Below, piece after piece: positions 46,301 through 58,058 of a stretch of 64,000 nt of DNA (the stretch's first letter is position 1; every line of letters begins with the position of its first letter). Under the pieces are notes generated by a model. The model saw only the letters and a list, made by a program, of their open reading frames with translations, did no database searches and was not told the DNA's origin. Origin of the DNA: Episyrphus balteatus (taxonomy: Eukaryota; Arthropoda; Insecta; Diptera; Syrphidae); assembly GCF_945859705.1 (NCBI RefSeq), contig NC_079138.1, positions 3,410,001-3,474,000 of the forward strand. Reading direction: 5' to 3'. The translations under genes were made by a program, and so were the position numbers.

Positions 46301-49300
46301 TGGTCACACTAATTCATGAGAATCAACAAGAACGAATATGAATATTTATTTTATTTTGCTTCGGATTAACAAATATTTTCTTTTTTTTACTTGCAATAAA
46401 GGTACTATGCAATAAGTTAAGCATTCGTAAAAAAAAGTTGAGATAACAATTTTCCATGACATTACGATGGTAGAGAATGCCAAAAAAGTAGGTCCGTCAG
46501 ATATTAGTTTTTTTGGTGAGATCTATCTTACGATGAAAAAAAATTTGTTTCTTCCAAATTTTGATCTACTGCCAAACTACTTATTCAATTTCAACGAAAT
46601 TTTTTATACTAAAGCAATTTTCACAAATTTTTTTTTGTGAAAAATCAAATTTTCTAAAACGGGGTATTGATTTTTTTTTTTTTGAAATTTTGGTTTTAGA
46701 TGCTGATTAAGTGATTTCTACTATATACCATACCAATTTTATTTTAAAACTTTTTTTTTCCAAAAAATTATTTATAAAAAATTTGTTTTTTTAAAAACGG
46801 CTCTAACGAATTTGAAAATTTTTTTTTCTAAAAATGCACCTTAATATATCAAATAAAACTGCATATTTTTTTTGGAGGGCAATTTGATTTCAAATGTTGT
46901 TTAATTCCTTTGAAAAAACGATTTTTATGTGTGTTTTTAATTTTTTATTATATACCTACTTATAATAATTAAATTTACTAAAATTTCTATATGAAAAGTT
47001 TTAAAAATTCAAGCAATTTGAACCCTAAGAGCAAGTTTGTGCGGTTTGTATAGGTAGTACTCTATTTAAATTAACTTGCTATATTGTAACAAATTGTTCG
47101 ACAGTATTGTCGTTTTGCGGACATGTTTTAAATTTTTGCGTCTTTTCTCCAAAATACCTACGAAGGGGATAGTGGCCTATAAAATGGCACCCCAAGGTAA
47201 AATGGGCTCCTTGCTAGAAATCGTAGAATGGAACATAATTATAAGGTTTTATGAATGCAATTCTTTAGTTTATCTGGCAAAACCGACCGAAATTTGAAAG
47301 GTCAAACTGTCTCTAGCCACATCAAAAAGTACAGGTGCTAAAATTTTGTGAAATATTTTTTTTGCAAAAAAAAAAGTATAAAAAACATTGTATTTTGGAA
47401 AAATTTACTGAAATAATTTGGCTAAGAAAGATTTTAGATTTTTCGGTTTAAAACTTAAATTAAAAAAAAAAAAACACAAAATGGCCTACTTAGTACTCGG
47501 GTAAAATGGCCATTTTATAGTGAAAATGGTTGCTAAATATAAAAAATCTACAGAAAGGCAGTCCTGGACTGAGAAAACCCTTGATTCTGTCAAAAATCTG
47601 GAAAAAATCATCTGGAAAAATCACGTATGTTCGGACAGTGTGCCATTTTACCCGGGTAAAATTGATCAGTGAAATTTGGAGACGTCTTGAAAATTACAAA
47701 ATTTAAATACTTTTTTGGTTTTTTTTTTTAACTCGCAAAAATGTGAGTCTAATATATTAAACTTTGAAAAGTTTGAAAGTTCTTTTTTGCCGAGATATGG
47801 GACCAGGGGGCCATTTAAGCCCACCTTCCCCTACATCAAATTGCATCTTTTAAGCTGGAATGAGGAGAAAAAAAGTCAAATAAAGGTAAAGCTTTGCTGA
47901 AAACTACTGAACTTTTACTTATTAGGGTGTCTTGTGTTTCCATATTAAAAAAAAACCAAAAATAATAATAATCCGTTAAATTCGAAATTGAGAAAAAAGA
48001 AATTAATAAAATTCCGAATTCATACTTAATTTTATTAAAAAAAAAAAACCTAAATCCTTTTGTTAGGGTAAGAGTGTAAAATAATAGAGATTTTCTCCTA
48101 ATCAGTGCAAATAAGATTTTTCTGTAATTTCAAAACAAGGGGGTACTCTAAAGAATCTAGATATATGTAGCCATATGTACTTTATAGCGGATACTACACA
48201 ATACAAGATATTAAACAAACAAAAATAAATCTCTATGTAAATTTGATGTATGCGCGCGCTTCTTATTCAATTGTATCTTATTTTTTTTTTTATCGTTAGG
48301 GCACAAAGCTTCTTGGCTTTAGCTAAAAGTAGAAGTTTACTTTTTTTTTTTGTAATATTTTTTGTTCATATTTCATCGGTAATTCGTTATTAAATTAGCT
48401 AAATATTACTCCCGTTGGACCGTTGAAGGAATGTCTTCTAAAAGTAGTTCTTGTACCTCGAAGTTTGTAAGCAAAATATACTCCCCCAATGAATTTATTA
48501 TGAATTTAGTTATCTTTAGTGCGATTTGAACGCAGACAAAAAGATGTGGGTACTTTGCATTGTCGTTGTCGGTGTCGACTGTGAAAATATTGATTAGCGC
48601 GAGCAGCTTTGAGATTTATTTTTTTTTTATTTAATATGAACTATTTAGTTTGCGGTTGTTTTTATCTGTAAAAAAAGAAAATAATTATTGAAATGAATTT
48701 GTGAAGAATTTTTTGTATAAAAATTCAAAAAATTGAAACGCCCCTCGGGAGCATCATTTATTATAGAAACACCGTTCACCGAAACACCAACCACCGAGTG
48801 ACGTATTGTTTTGGTTTATGGTAAGCTTTGTGATTTGTTTAATTCCAATTCCAACTTTCTGACACACAACGGATGTTTGTGGTACTTTATTTTTAATTAG
48901 TGTGTATTTGGTGCTTGTGAGAAAATTAAAAAATAATTAATTTCAAGGATAGTCATTAATATAGGTACTAAATTCCATTTGCTTATAATAAATTACAGTG
49001 AATATAGTTCAACTATTGTGTGTTTAACTTTTGTATCAGTATTGCATAATTTTGCAAAATTTGGTTATTTTGCGAAATTTCGTAAACATTTATGCAGAGT
49101 TATTTTGGAGACAATGTAAGGTAGTTTTTTGTTTGTTTTTTTTAGAGCGCGAAATTCAAGGTTATTTACTACCCTTAAAATGTTTGAATGCATTTAAAGC
49201 TTGCTCAAAGTGACGAGCAAAAGTGGTCAAATGTTTTTGCATTTTTTGGAAAAAGATGTTTAAAACTTAGTGCTGTTTATTTTTACATAAATTAAATCGT

Positions 49301-52300
49301 TTTAATTTTATTATTTTTCCATAATGCTTCATTGTATAAAAATGGAGAGTATCAAATGGGTATTTGGACTTGACCAATTCTGCTCGTTTTGGAATAAGGC
49401 TTTTGTTTCAATATATTTTTTGTACTAGAATTAATTTTAACCACTTTTAACAATGCCTCGAGATAGGATCTATCAATCTGTGAAGAAATAAAAAAAAAGA
49501 TAGCTCAAAGCTCATTACTGTTAGACTTGTGTTTTTTTTTTACTGCCCCTCGAATTTCTTCAAAATTTTCAACATATTTTCAGTCAAATTGGGTCAGGGG
49601 CTTATGTTAACTACGACATTGCCTAAAATTTCTGATTTCCGAGACAATATTTGACAATGTTAAAGGTTTGGTTGGGGTCTTCATATAGTTGAAAAATTAT
49701 ATCAGACAACACGTAGTCTTCTCTTGCCAAAAAAACTTGATAAATTGTTTATAGACCAAATAATAGTTCTGAGATTTAATAAAAGCTCCTTACGCTTTTC
49801 GCTGCTCATCAAACTTATTTTATTCTTATTAAAGGAGTACCACTAGGCAGGTACTTTGGCCCAATACTTTTAATCTTTTCGTAGCAAATTTCAACTCTAT
49901 GCGGGTTTCGTTAAGGTATCTATTTTGACTGTACTATTAACTTGAGGTAGAACTTAAATTTAGTCCATCATCAAAACCTTTAAAATCCTTTCGTAATGCT
50001 GGGTTTCTGATTGAACATTACAAATGTAAAAAATATTTCAGTTTAAAAATTATTCATTTGCAGATGACTCGTTACAAACATGCAGATTTTCAAGATGACG
50101 ATACAAGTTCAACCGGAGCAATTCAATTGACAGAAACTAATTCTAGTTCTGGTTATCACCTACGATATCATACTGCTAGGGTAAGTTTTTGAGTTTTTTG
50201 TATCAATAAAATAATCAATATCAATATAATTTTGTGAATATTTTTAATATGTGATTATATCAAATAAAATTTTATAAATTCCTAAATTCCTCACGAGAGA
50301 AAGTTAAATTACATTTTTTTTTACTCCATGTAAAAAGATATTATGTGTCAAAAAAAGAAAACCAGAAATGTGACTATGAAAATAATTGAAGTTGGTTGAA
50401 CGTTTGGTTGCTGAATTATTTGAAATCGAAATGTAGGAAATCTAGGATCACTGTGGCGTATACGCAATGTTTTCTTAAAAATTCTTTTGTTTTTCAACAT
50501 CATTATACCATCAAAGAGTTTTATGATAAAGTGGATCCCTGTGGCGTATACGTAACTTTTTTTGTCTACAATTGATTTTGAACTTTGTTACCAATTTTTA
50601 AATTTACAATAAAATTGTTTATTTTCCTTATAAATTTATTTTGTCAATCTTTCAAAATACAAATGATATTATTAACAAAAAAAACTGTTGAAAACGGTCA
50701 AACAATTTTGGTCAGAAAAAAAAAATAGGTTTGTCATTTTTCGGTAAACAAAATTATTTAAGAAAATCAATTTTTTCACCTTAAAGTTCAGTAAGTTTGA
50801 GATTTCTTGTAAGTTTTAAAAAATTATAAGAATTAAAAAAAACCCTCAATTAAATCCCTTTATAAAATAGTTTTATTTTAAAAATTGTCTTTTAAAAAAT
50901 AAAATAAATAAATAAATAAAATGAAATGAAATGATATAACTTAAATTTTTGTAAAAAAAATTCTTTTACATATATTAACCTTTTTGAAGAAAGTTTAGGA
51001 TAAACAAAAAACCTTTTATTATTTTTCAGTATTGAAATTTTTCAACAATTATAAATCACCACTTCTGCCATTCTTCTAACAAATTTATCTATACATAGAT
51101 TCAAACAAATTTCAATCTCAATTTTTTAAATACTTTGAAATATACCTACCTATTTCACTCTAAATAAAATAATATTGTTTTGGTTTGAATATTTTCAAGG
51201 CAACATCAAAATGGCGGTCCCGAAACAAGTTAGAACGCTGTCTTATTATAACGACAGGTCTAATGTCCTCGATAATTCTTGTTTTAATTGTATTGATAGT
51301 AGTTCATTCGCATGATAATACAACCCGCATTCTACACGTCCAACCGCACAATGAAAAAAGTAAGACATATTTTTTTTGATATGGCTTTGGCCGTCATGTA
51401 TCCTTCAAACTAAAACAAAAAAAAAAAAAAAACAAAAAAAATATCCCCAAACAGTTCAACAAACTGCACCACCGAAACTCAGGCAACCCCACGCAGTTGT
51501 TGATTCACCATCGCCTACAACATTACCTTCATCGTCGGGAGGGCCCTGCCTCAACAAGTATTGTATTTTTGCGGCAAGTGAGATACTTAAATCATTGGAC
51601 ATGAACATTGATCCTTGTGAGGATTTTTATGGTTTCGCATGGTAAGTTGTTTTTTTTTCGATTTTTGATATGTCAAACATGCCATCTTTTTTTGTTTTTG
51701 TTCTTGTCCGTCAGTAACCAATGGATACGGGAAAACCCATTGCCCGATGGTAAATCTGTTTGGGGAACATTTGGCAAATTAGAAATGCATAATCAATTGG
51801 TTATAAAAAACATTTTAGGTAAATAATATATATTTTTTTACAAAATGTACAAAGTGTACTCGTATCTAAAAAAAAAACACGATTTTTTTTTTTAATTTAC
51901 TTTCAATCAACAGAAAAACCATTTAGTTATTTTAATTCGGAAGCTGAAAAAAAAGCAAAACTTTATTACCAATCATGCATGGATGAGGATGAAACTATGG
52001 ACATGTTGGGTGGGAAACCAATGTTAGAATTTATACGCAAAGTTGGTGGTTGGAATATTTCGACGCCTGGCTTTCGCATTGATAAATGGTCACTAGACTT
52101 GACATTGAAAATGTTGCAGAATAGGTAAATTTTTTTTAGTTACGTTATATTAATTTTTTTTTTTTTTAATTTCTGGAAAAAGAACCTTAATAACACATAA
52201 ACAGGAATTCTTATATCCTTGAAAAACTCACATCCCTAAATTACGGTTGTCAAAATATCAATTGATTGATAAATTATTGGAACTAGGAATTTGCAAGAAA

Positions 52301-55300
52301 TTTTGGTGATAATTGTGTGATAGATGCTTTTGCAAACGATTGCGAATGTTTTCATTTGACATTTCAGGGTTGATTTTTTACATATTGTTGAAAGCCATAT
52401 TCTTTTGGACGTTTGTTTGAAATTTAGTAAACCTAGGCAATTTTTTCTTAAAAATTCGTTTTCTACGTCATTTTATACTCTTAACTCTAAGACCGAAAAG
52501 GTGTTTTTTAAGTATCTAGAGCTTTTATGAAAAAGTGGATCCCTGTGGCGTATACGCAACTTTTTTTTCTCTATAATTAATTATGCAAGTATCCAGCGTT
52601 ATTAACAATTTTTTAACTCTACGTTAAAATTATCTATTTTTTATTTATAAATTTCATTTGTCTATTTTTCAAATAAAAATGATATTAATTAAAAAAAGGG
52701 TTGAAAACGATAAAAATTTTTTTTTTTGTTTTTCGGTAAAAAAATCATTTAAGAAGTCCAATTTTATGCACACGTGTACGTTAAAGTTTTGTTAGTTTCA
52801 GATTTCTTGTAAGCTTTCAAAAACTCTAAAAATTAAAAAAAAAAAAATATCTCTGATAATTCGCAAGTTCAAATTTCAAAAATGACATCTAATTTTTTTT
52901 TCGATTGGTTTAACTCAAATTTCTAACAAAACAATACTTTAATAACCACTTTGTGGAAGGTCGTCCCCTTTTTTAAGATTTAAAATACATCGTTCATAAC
53001 TCAGTCAGTATTGAAATTCCTTAAGACATTTTTTCAACACTTCATTTTTCTAACAAATTTATCTATAAATTCAAACGTTCAGTTAATACATTTTTCTTTA
53101 CATCTCATTTTTAATCATTGAATTTTTAAAAATCCTTGACAACCGTAATTTGGGCCTCAGTTATTCTTTGTTGAAGCTCAAACCAACACAAAAAAGGGCA
53201 TTTTTAGGGCATGAATTCCATTTGTTTTCATCTAAATGAATTTTTTATATCTTTTGTTGACATTTAAATAAATAAAATAAAATATATCGTTCAGCATCCA
53301 GAATCGATTTACATATTTTTTTATTTTTTTTTTTATTTTTCGTTCATCCATGTTTTCCAGATACAATATGGGTGGATTTTTTTCCTGGGCCGTTGGTGAG
53401 GATGATAAAAATTCCTCGAATCATGTGATTCAAATCGATCAAGGCGGCCTAGCTTTGCCAACGCGCGAACACTATTTAAATAAAACCATACACGAAAAAG
53501 TTCTTACAGCTTACCTGGAATATATGACCAAAACTGGTGTCCTTTTGGGTGGCAATGAGGCTGATGTCAAACGACAAATGCAGGATGTTCTTGAGATTGA
53601 AACAAAAATTGCCAGAATAACAGGTGACGAAAACTAGGTTAAATGTGGAGTGACTTTCCAAAAAAAGGATGTAATCAATTTTCCATGAAAAAAAAATAAA
53701 AGTGTTTATTACCATACCTACCCTTTTAAAAAGTCACCCTTACATGATGGTGATGGATATTTTATTTTCATTCCTATTTTTGTCGTACATTATATATCCA
53801 GCGCCACCCGAAGAACGACGAAACGAAGAAGCTCTATACAACTCAATTAAACTACGTGAAGTCGATGCAATGGCTCCATTTTTAAATTTCACCGCACACT
53901 TTGCCGATGCTCTACAAACAATCAACAGAAAAGTTACCCAAGACGAGAGGGTTATCGTCTATGCACCGGAATTTTTGAAAAACCTATCCACCCTTGTTCA
54001 GGAATATCAAAAAACTGATAAAGGAAGAATGTAAGTTTTTTTTTTTCTTTTTTTTCTTTATTTAAAAAATTTAAAAAACAAACAACACCTTAGGATGTTC
54101 TTTAATTGGTAAATGTTTAGGGTTTTCTGCAACGACTGAGGATGCAAAAGTTTGTCTTCATGTTTATCCTAGATAACAGGAGTTAAATTCAATTAAAAAA
54201 CTGTTTGGCAAGAGTTAAAAGGCAGGCATCATAAAGGTGTTTTTAATTTAATTACACCAGAGTTGCATACTTTTAAGTGCTTTGAATTAGTTTCAGTCAC
54301 TTTGAGGTGATCACTTTTCAATTTTATTAATTAAAAGCCATTAGAAGTAGGATAATAACTTCATAATCAAGACCAAACTGTTAAAAGCAAATATTATATG
54401 CACTTAGTTGTTGCAATTTCGTTGTCGTTGGCTTCAAAGCTGCTCCTAAAAATATGTGCGGTTAATTGGATTTTGTTGTTATAATTTAATTTCAGAGCTC
54501 TCAACAACTATCTGGTTTGGCAGGGAGTACGAACTCTAACCACTTGCCTGTCAAAACCATTTCGTGATGCCTACAAAGGTGTCCGCAAAGCTTTGCTCGG
54601 TTCGGATGGTACCGAAGAAACATGGCGCTATTGCGTTAGCGATACGAATAATGTAATTGGATTTGCTGTGGGGGCAATATTTGTGCGTCAAACATTTCAG
54701 GGCAAAGCCAAGCCTCAGGCTGAGAAAATGATCGAAGAAGTTCGCAATGCATTCAAAAACAATTTGCGAAACATCAAATGGATGGATGTGAAGACCCGAC
54801 AAATGGCTGAAGAAAAAGCTGATGCCATAACCGATATGATTGGTTTCCCCGAATATATTCTAAATACAACCCAATTGGATGAGAAGTACAAGGACTTGCA
54901 ATTGAATGCCAATGAATATTTTAACAATAATTTACGAATAAATCAGTTCAATTTGAAGAAGAATTTGGAGAAATTAGATACACCGGTTAATAAGAGTGGC
55001 TGGGGTATGACACCGTCAACGGTGAATGCCTATTATACGCCAACTAAAAACCAAATTGTATTCCCCGCTGGGATTTTGCAAAAACCATTTTATGATGTGA
55101 ATAATCCGAAGAGTTTCAATTATGGTGCTATGGGTGTGGTGATGGGGCATGAATTGACACATGCCTTTGACGATCAGGGTAGGGAGTATGATAAATATGG
55201 TAATTTGAATAAATGGTGGGAGCCGAAGAGTATTGAGAGATTTGTGGAACAAACGGATTGCATAATCAAGCAATATGGCAAATTTAAAGTTATTGGAATG

Positions 55301-58058
55301 AATTTAAATGGCAAACAGACTGTTGGTGAGTTTTTAAATATAACAAAAAATAATAAAATAACAAATAATATTAATTGAGTATTTTGAAAATTTTGTCGTT
55401 GTGGCAAAAGCTCTTATCATTTTTTTTTTTTGAAAATTTAAACTCTTTTTTTATGTTATATATTTCTTGATATTAAAAGAAGAGTGAACAAAAAATGGAA
55501 AGTACCGAAATCTTACACCCGTATGACGAAGGTCAACTATCAATTGATAGTTGATAAATCATTGAAATTTGGTGTTTTAAAAACTAATCGATCAACTTTG
55601 TCTGTTTTCCAAATTTTTGTTAATTTTTTTTTTTTAAATTTGAATCAACTATCAATTGATAGTTGGTTAATCCTTATAAGAAAGTTTAAATAAATCTTAA
55701 TTTCAAGGCATCGATTTCATTCTTTTAAATAAATTCAAAGAGTACAAACTTTAATTTTTTTTTCTCACATTTATTCGCAGATCTTTTTTATACAATAGTT
55801 ATATATTTTCAGGAGAAAACATTGCAGACAATGGAGGTTTAAAGGCTGCTTTTAATGCTTATATTAATTCTAAAAATGAAAAGGAAGCTGATTATCTCTC
55901 ATTGCCAGGGTTAAATTTAACACACAGGCAATTGTTTTTTGTGTCGTTTGCTCAGGTAAGCTTTAAAGTTAAATATAATATAGTACAGGTAAAATAGGCA
56001 TTTATAAAAAAAAAATTGTTACACTCATGAAACTTGGCAAAAAGTTTACAAAAAAAGTCTATAAAAAAAAATTGGGTGGAAAGGTGTTTTTTCGCGGACA
56101 AGAGGGAGGAGGAAATTGTTTGTTGAATATCATCATATGACACATGTTTTCAAGGTATTTTTTTTATGCTAAATCTAATGACATAAAAATAAAGTCAATA
56201 CGATTGCTCTAAGAAAAGTTATTGCCGATTAAAAACAAGGGTGCTTGTTTTTTTGACTACAACAGGTAAAATATAACCAAAATCCATGGGAAAAACATGC
56301 TACACTGATAAAATTCGGGTTGAAGGTTTTAGATTCATAAAGTTCTTAAAATTATTTTTAGTGAAAGGGTGTTTTTTTGATGGGTTAAGTTTTGTGTGAG
56401 GAAGGTATCATAACAGCTGACTTAAATTTTATTAATTTTTAAAACTTTTTGTAAATGTTTTGGTTGGTATAAGAATTAAGAATCTATAAAGTGTACATAC
56501 AAAATTATCTTGAGCGAAAGGGTGTTTTTTTTTTAAGAAATTATGAAATTCGGAATTAGTACCACAAAAATTAGGAAAAAATTGTTACACCAATGAAAAT
56601 TGGTAAAAATGTTTCATTTATAACAGAAACCAAGAACCCGAACAGTCTATACAAATATTTTAGGTTAAAGGGTGTTTTTTTGTAAAATAGGGAAAAATCC
56701 GCGATAAGTCCGATAAAATCAATGGTATAAATGGTACCCTTACGAAATTCATTAAATATGTTCTCTTTCCCATGGGAACTACGAATAATGTAAGTTTATA
56801 AATTTTTTTTATGTGAAAGGGTGTTTTTTTTAGAAGTAAAGAAAATGTATATATATTTGAAAAAGTCTGTAATACTAGAGTAATATTAGTTGAAATTTAG
56901 CAATTATGTTACTTTTAAGATAAGAAACAAGAATCTTTAGTGTCTATAAAAATATCATGGTTAAAAGGGTGTTTTTTTGAGTGAAAACAAAAATGATGGT
57001 TCACCCTAATGAAATTTGGTAAAAACATTGATTTTAGGATAGAAAGCAAGAATAAAGAGTTTTCATAGAAAAAATTTTGATGAAAGGGTGTTTTTTTCGA
57101 AGAGAAAGTAAAATCTGCAATCGGCCCCAAAAAGCCAATGCCATTAGATGCATCATCAAAAAATACCTTGAAAACATGTGTCATATGATGATATTCGACA
57201 AACAATTTTTTTCATTATATTTTTGACCTTCACCCCTTCTCTCTTGTCCGCGAAAAAACACCCTTCCACTCAACTTTTTTTTATAGACTTTTTTTTGGCA
57301 AACTTTTTGCCAAGTTTCATGAGTTGAATTGTTATTTCTTGATTTTATGTACTATTTTACCTGTACTAATATAGAAAATTTGTTTTTAGTGAACAGGGTT
57401 TTTCATTTATAATTATAATTGCGAATCTATTTTTTTTTCTTGGCCCTTGGTCTTTTTAAAATCTTTAACAAACCTGACCTTTGTACTTACTTTTGGAAAA
57501 ACTATATTTTTTTTTTTAATTTTGGTCAAAAGTCAAAAAATTATCTTTTGGTCCAAAGTAAAAAAAAAATGAAATTACAAAATCGAAAAAATGAAATTTT
57601 GGTCAATGTCAAAAAATGATATTTTGGCCAAAAATTAAAAAAAAATGGAATTTAGTCAAAAGCCAAAAAATCGAATTTTGGTCAGAGGCAAAAGTAAAAA
57701 AAAAATGGAATTTTTGTTAAAGTCAAAAAAAAAAAAAAGAATTTTCGGTCCAAAATCAAAAAATGTATTTTTGATCAAAATTTAAAAAAAGTCAAAAAAT
57801 TATATTAAAAACTTAGGAAAACTTTTTCTATTAAAAAAATAAAAAAAAAAAATAATAATAAGTTATTAAATAAAAACACAGGTTTGGTGTTCTGTGGTCA
57901 CTGACGAAGCAGCAACATTGCAAATCGAAAAGGATCCCCATGCTCCACCAGAATATCGTGTCATTGGGCCCCTATCGAATTTAAAAGAGTTTTCCAGAGA
58001 ATTCAATTGTCCACTTGGATCACGAATGAATCCAAAAGAAAAATGTGAAGTTTGGTAA
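43354..58058 (+). CDS. Nep1: Neprilysin-type M13 zinc metallopeptidase, complete
   Basis: A membrane-anchored ectopeptidase that cleaves small extracellular peptides. Exons 43354-43368, 50064-50180, 51200-51359, 51455-51641, 51715-51818, 51914-52124, 53361-53623, 53802-54030, 54496-55325, 55813-55955 and 57882-58058 join with matching phases to 811 residues. The order is: cytoplasmic N-terminus; one transmembrane segment at about 58-79 (type II); M13 N-terminal Cys motif (PCLNKYC); zinc site HELTH at 647-651; substrate-binding NAYY; GENIAD with the third zinc ligand Glu at about 707; and the family's terminal CEVW. Length fits neprilysins (700-850). Text recalled for Drosophila Nep1 matches throughout, including the MTRYK start and SKWRSRNK, so orthology to Nep1 is likely, though other Nep paralogues cannot be fully excluded. 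Confidence 0.95.
44970..45640. repeat. Inverted relative of the 35690-36640 repeat block
   Basis: The order of motifs is reversed and complemented relative to 35690-36640: GCAAAATTTCATT, GAAGTGAAAACTTCTTT, ATATAACCTTTTATTTGAT, CCTTTCATATGATGTAAA and GGTTGTCATATAAAA each have reverse complements there. It has no coding content. Confidence 0.5.
47161..47834. mobile_element. Non-autonomous element with AGGGGA-type inverted ends
   Basis: Left end CGAAGGGGATAGTGGCC, right end GGGCCATTTAAGCCCACC then TTCCCCTAC; the right end reversed (GTAGGGGAAGGTGGGC) resembles the left. TAAAATGGCC and GGCCATTTTA motifs recur inside. There is no transposase. Confidence 0.45.
50064..50180 (+). CDS. Nep1: Nep1 exon 2: cytoplasmic N-terminus
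   Basis: Encodes [20 protein letters not shown], then [19 protein letters not shown]. It begins exactly at an ATG after TTTGCAG, so it could also hold the start codon of transcripts with a non-coding first exon. It has phase 0 at both ends, with donor GTAAGT. Confidence 0.92.
50181..51199 (+). other. Nep1 intron 2
   Basis: AT-rich. At about 50450-50620 there are two copies of CTGTGGCGTATACG (near 50452 and 50539), a phrase that also occurs near 39583 and 52545. No coding exon seen. Confidence 0.5.
51200..51359 (+). CDS. Nep1: Nep1 exon 3: transmembrane anchor
   Basis: Reads [20 protein letters not shown], then [19 protein letters not shown] basic cluster precedes a hydrophobic stretch of about 22 residues, giving a type II signal anchor. 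The juxtamembrane part is [12 protein letters not shown]. It ends at phase 1 before GTAAGA. Confidence 0.93.
51455..51641 (+). CDS. Nep1: Nep1 exon 4: stalk and start of the M13 ectodomain
   Basis: Begins with a Pro/Ser/Thr-rich stalk ([20 protein letters not shown]), then [34 protein letters not shown] and the first two bases of a Cys codon. The paired cysteines are the conserved M13 N-terminal disulphide region. Confidence 0.93.
51715..51818 (+). CDS. Nep1: Nep1 exon 5
   Basis: Completes the Cys codon and reads [20 protein letters not shown], then [15 protein letters not shown]-x-NP-P-DG---WGTF is a typical M13 ectodomain signature. It ends at phase 1 before GTAAAT. Confidence 0.92.
51914..52124 (+). 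CDS. Nep1: Nep1 exon 6
   Basis: Reads [20 protein letters not shown], then [20 protein letters not shown] and [20 protein letters not shown] is the M13 N-terminal motif. It ends at phase 2 before GTAAAT. Confidence 0.92.
52125..53360 (+). other. Nep1 intron 6 carrying a mobile-element-like block
   Basis: Almost filled by the block 52235-53156, described separately. The rest is AT-rich and ends GTTTTCCAG. Confidence 0.55.
52235..53156. mobile_element. Non-autonomous element ending in ATTACGGTTGTCAA repeats
   Basis: Left end CCCTAAATTACGGTTGTCAA, right end TTGACAACCGTAATTTGGGC, an almost perfect inverted repeat of about 20 bp that resembles the tips of the CACCC family. The interior is about 880 bp and shares segments with 16480-16740 and 50450-51100. 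There is no reading frame. Confidence 0.6.
53361..53623 (+). CDS. Nep1: Nep1 exon 7
   Basis: Reads [20 protein letters not shown], then [38 protein letters not shown] is a strongly conserved M13 block. It ends at phase 1 at GTGACG, a weak donor; reading through would give GDEN and a stop. Confidence 0.93.
53802..54030 (+). CDS. Nep1: Nep1 exon 8
   Basis: Reads [20 protein letters not shown], then [31 protein letters not shown] matches neprilysins. It ends at phase 2 before GTAAGT. Confidence 0.92.
54031..54495 (+). other. Nep1 intron 8
   Basis: Ordinary intron sequence ending ATTTCAG. I see no repeat or exon in it. Confidence 0.6.
54496..55325 (+). CDS. Nep1: Nep1 exon 9: catalytic core with HELTH
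   Basis: The largest Nep1 exon. It reads [20 protein letters not shown], then [32 protein letters not shown] and [25 protein letters not shown] supplies two zinc-ligand histidines and the catalytic Glu; NAYY is the substrate-backbone binding motif. It ends NGKQTV plus one base before GTGAGT. Confidence 0.96.
55326..55812 (+). other. Nep1 intron 9 with a MITE-like element
   Basis: Contains the CACCC-type copy at 55516-55690; otherwise AT-rich, ending ATTTTCAG. Confidence 0.6.
55516..55690. mobile_element. MITE-like element, CACCC terminus
   Basis: Begins CACCCGTATGACGAAGGTCA, then ACTATCAATTGATAGTTGAT, which is repeated as ATCAATTGATAGTTG near its right side. The right terminus (GGTTAATCC) is degraded compared with GGGTGA of other copies. 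Confidence 0.45.
55813..55955 (+). CDS. Nep1: Nep1 exon 10: GENIAD zinc-ligand motif
   Basis: Reads [20 protein letters not shown], then [20 protein letters not shown] and LFFVSFAQ. The Glu of GENIAD is the third zinc ligand, and Asp of the motif stabilises the active site. It ends on a codon boundary before GTAAGC. Confidence 0.95.
55956..57881 (+). other. Nep1 last intron, carrying a large foldback element
   Basis: Contains the element at 55981-57368. Downstream, 57520-57800 has irregular repeats of GGTCAAA--CAAAAAAT--AATTTT type. No exon seen. Confidence 0.6.
55981..57368. mobile_element. Foldback element with 150-bp internal tandem repeats
   Basis: The tips are a perfect 17-bp inverted repeat: TAGTACAGGTAAAATAG and CTATTTTACCTGTACTA. 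The arms continue inverted to about 56165 and from about 57149 (TTGAAAACATGTGTCATATG on the right pairs with its mirror on the left). Between them AAAGGGTGTTTTTTT recurs near 56364, 56517, 56666, 56816, 56964 and 57085, a period of roughly 150 bp. No protein is encoded and no target-site duplication is clear. Confidence 0.7.
57882..58058 (+). CDS. Nep1: Nep1 terminal coding exon
   Basis: Reads [20 protein letters not shown], then [20 protein letters not shown] and [18 protein letters not shown] with TAA. RVIG-LSN--EF---F-C--GS-MNP-EKC-VW is the universal M13 C-terminus. Confidence 0.96.
   Translation, partial: VWCSVVTDEAATLQIEKDPHAPPEYRVIGPLSNLKEFSREFNCPLGSRMNPKEKCEVW

Larger units (their letters stand above)
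43369..50063 (+). other. Large first intron of Nep1, repeat-rich
   Basis: Holds a GC-richer tract at about 43440-43600, repeat blocks at about 44970-45640, 46490-47045 and 47161-47834, and another GC-richer tract at about 48540-48830 that includes TTTATG/GTAAGC and could be an alternative leader exon. No coding exon that I can support. Confidence 0.45.

Noticed and set aside
47076..47297. Frame of 73 codons near the start of the 47161-47834 element
   Set aside because: It crosses the element boundary, has no splice context and no recognisable content.
56915..57205. Minus-strand frame of 96 codons in the last Nep1 intron
   Set aside because: It spans tandem-repeat units and an arm of the foldback element; the sequence repeats itself and matches no family.
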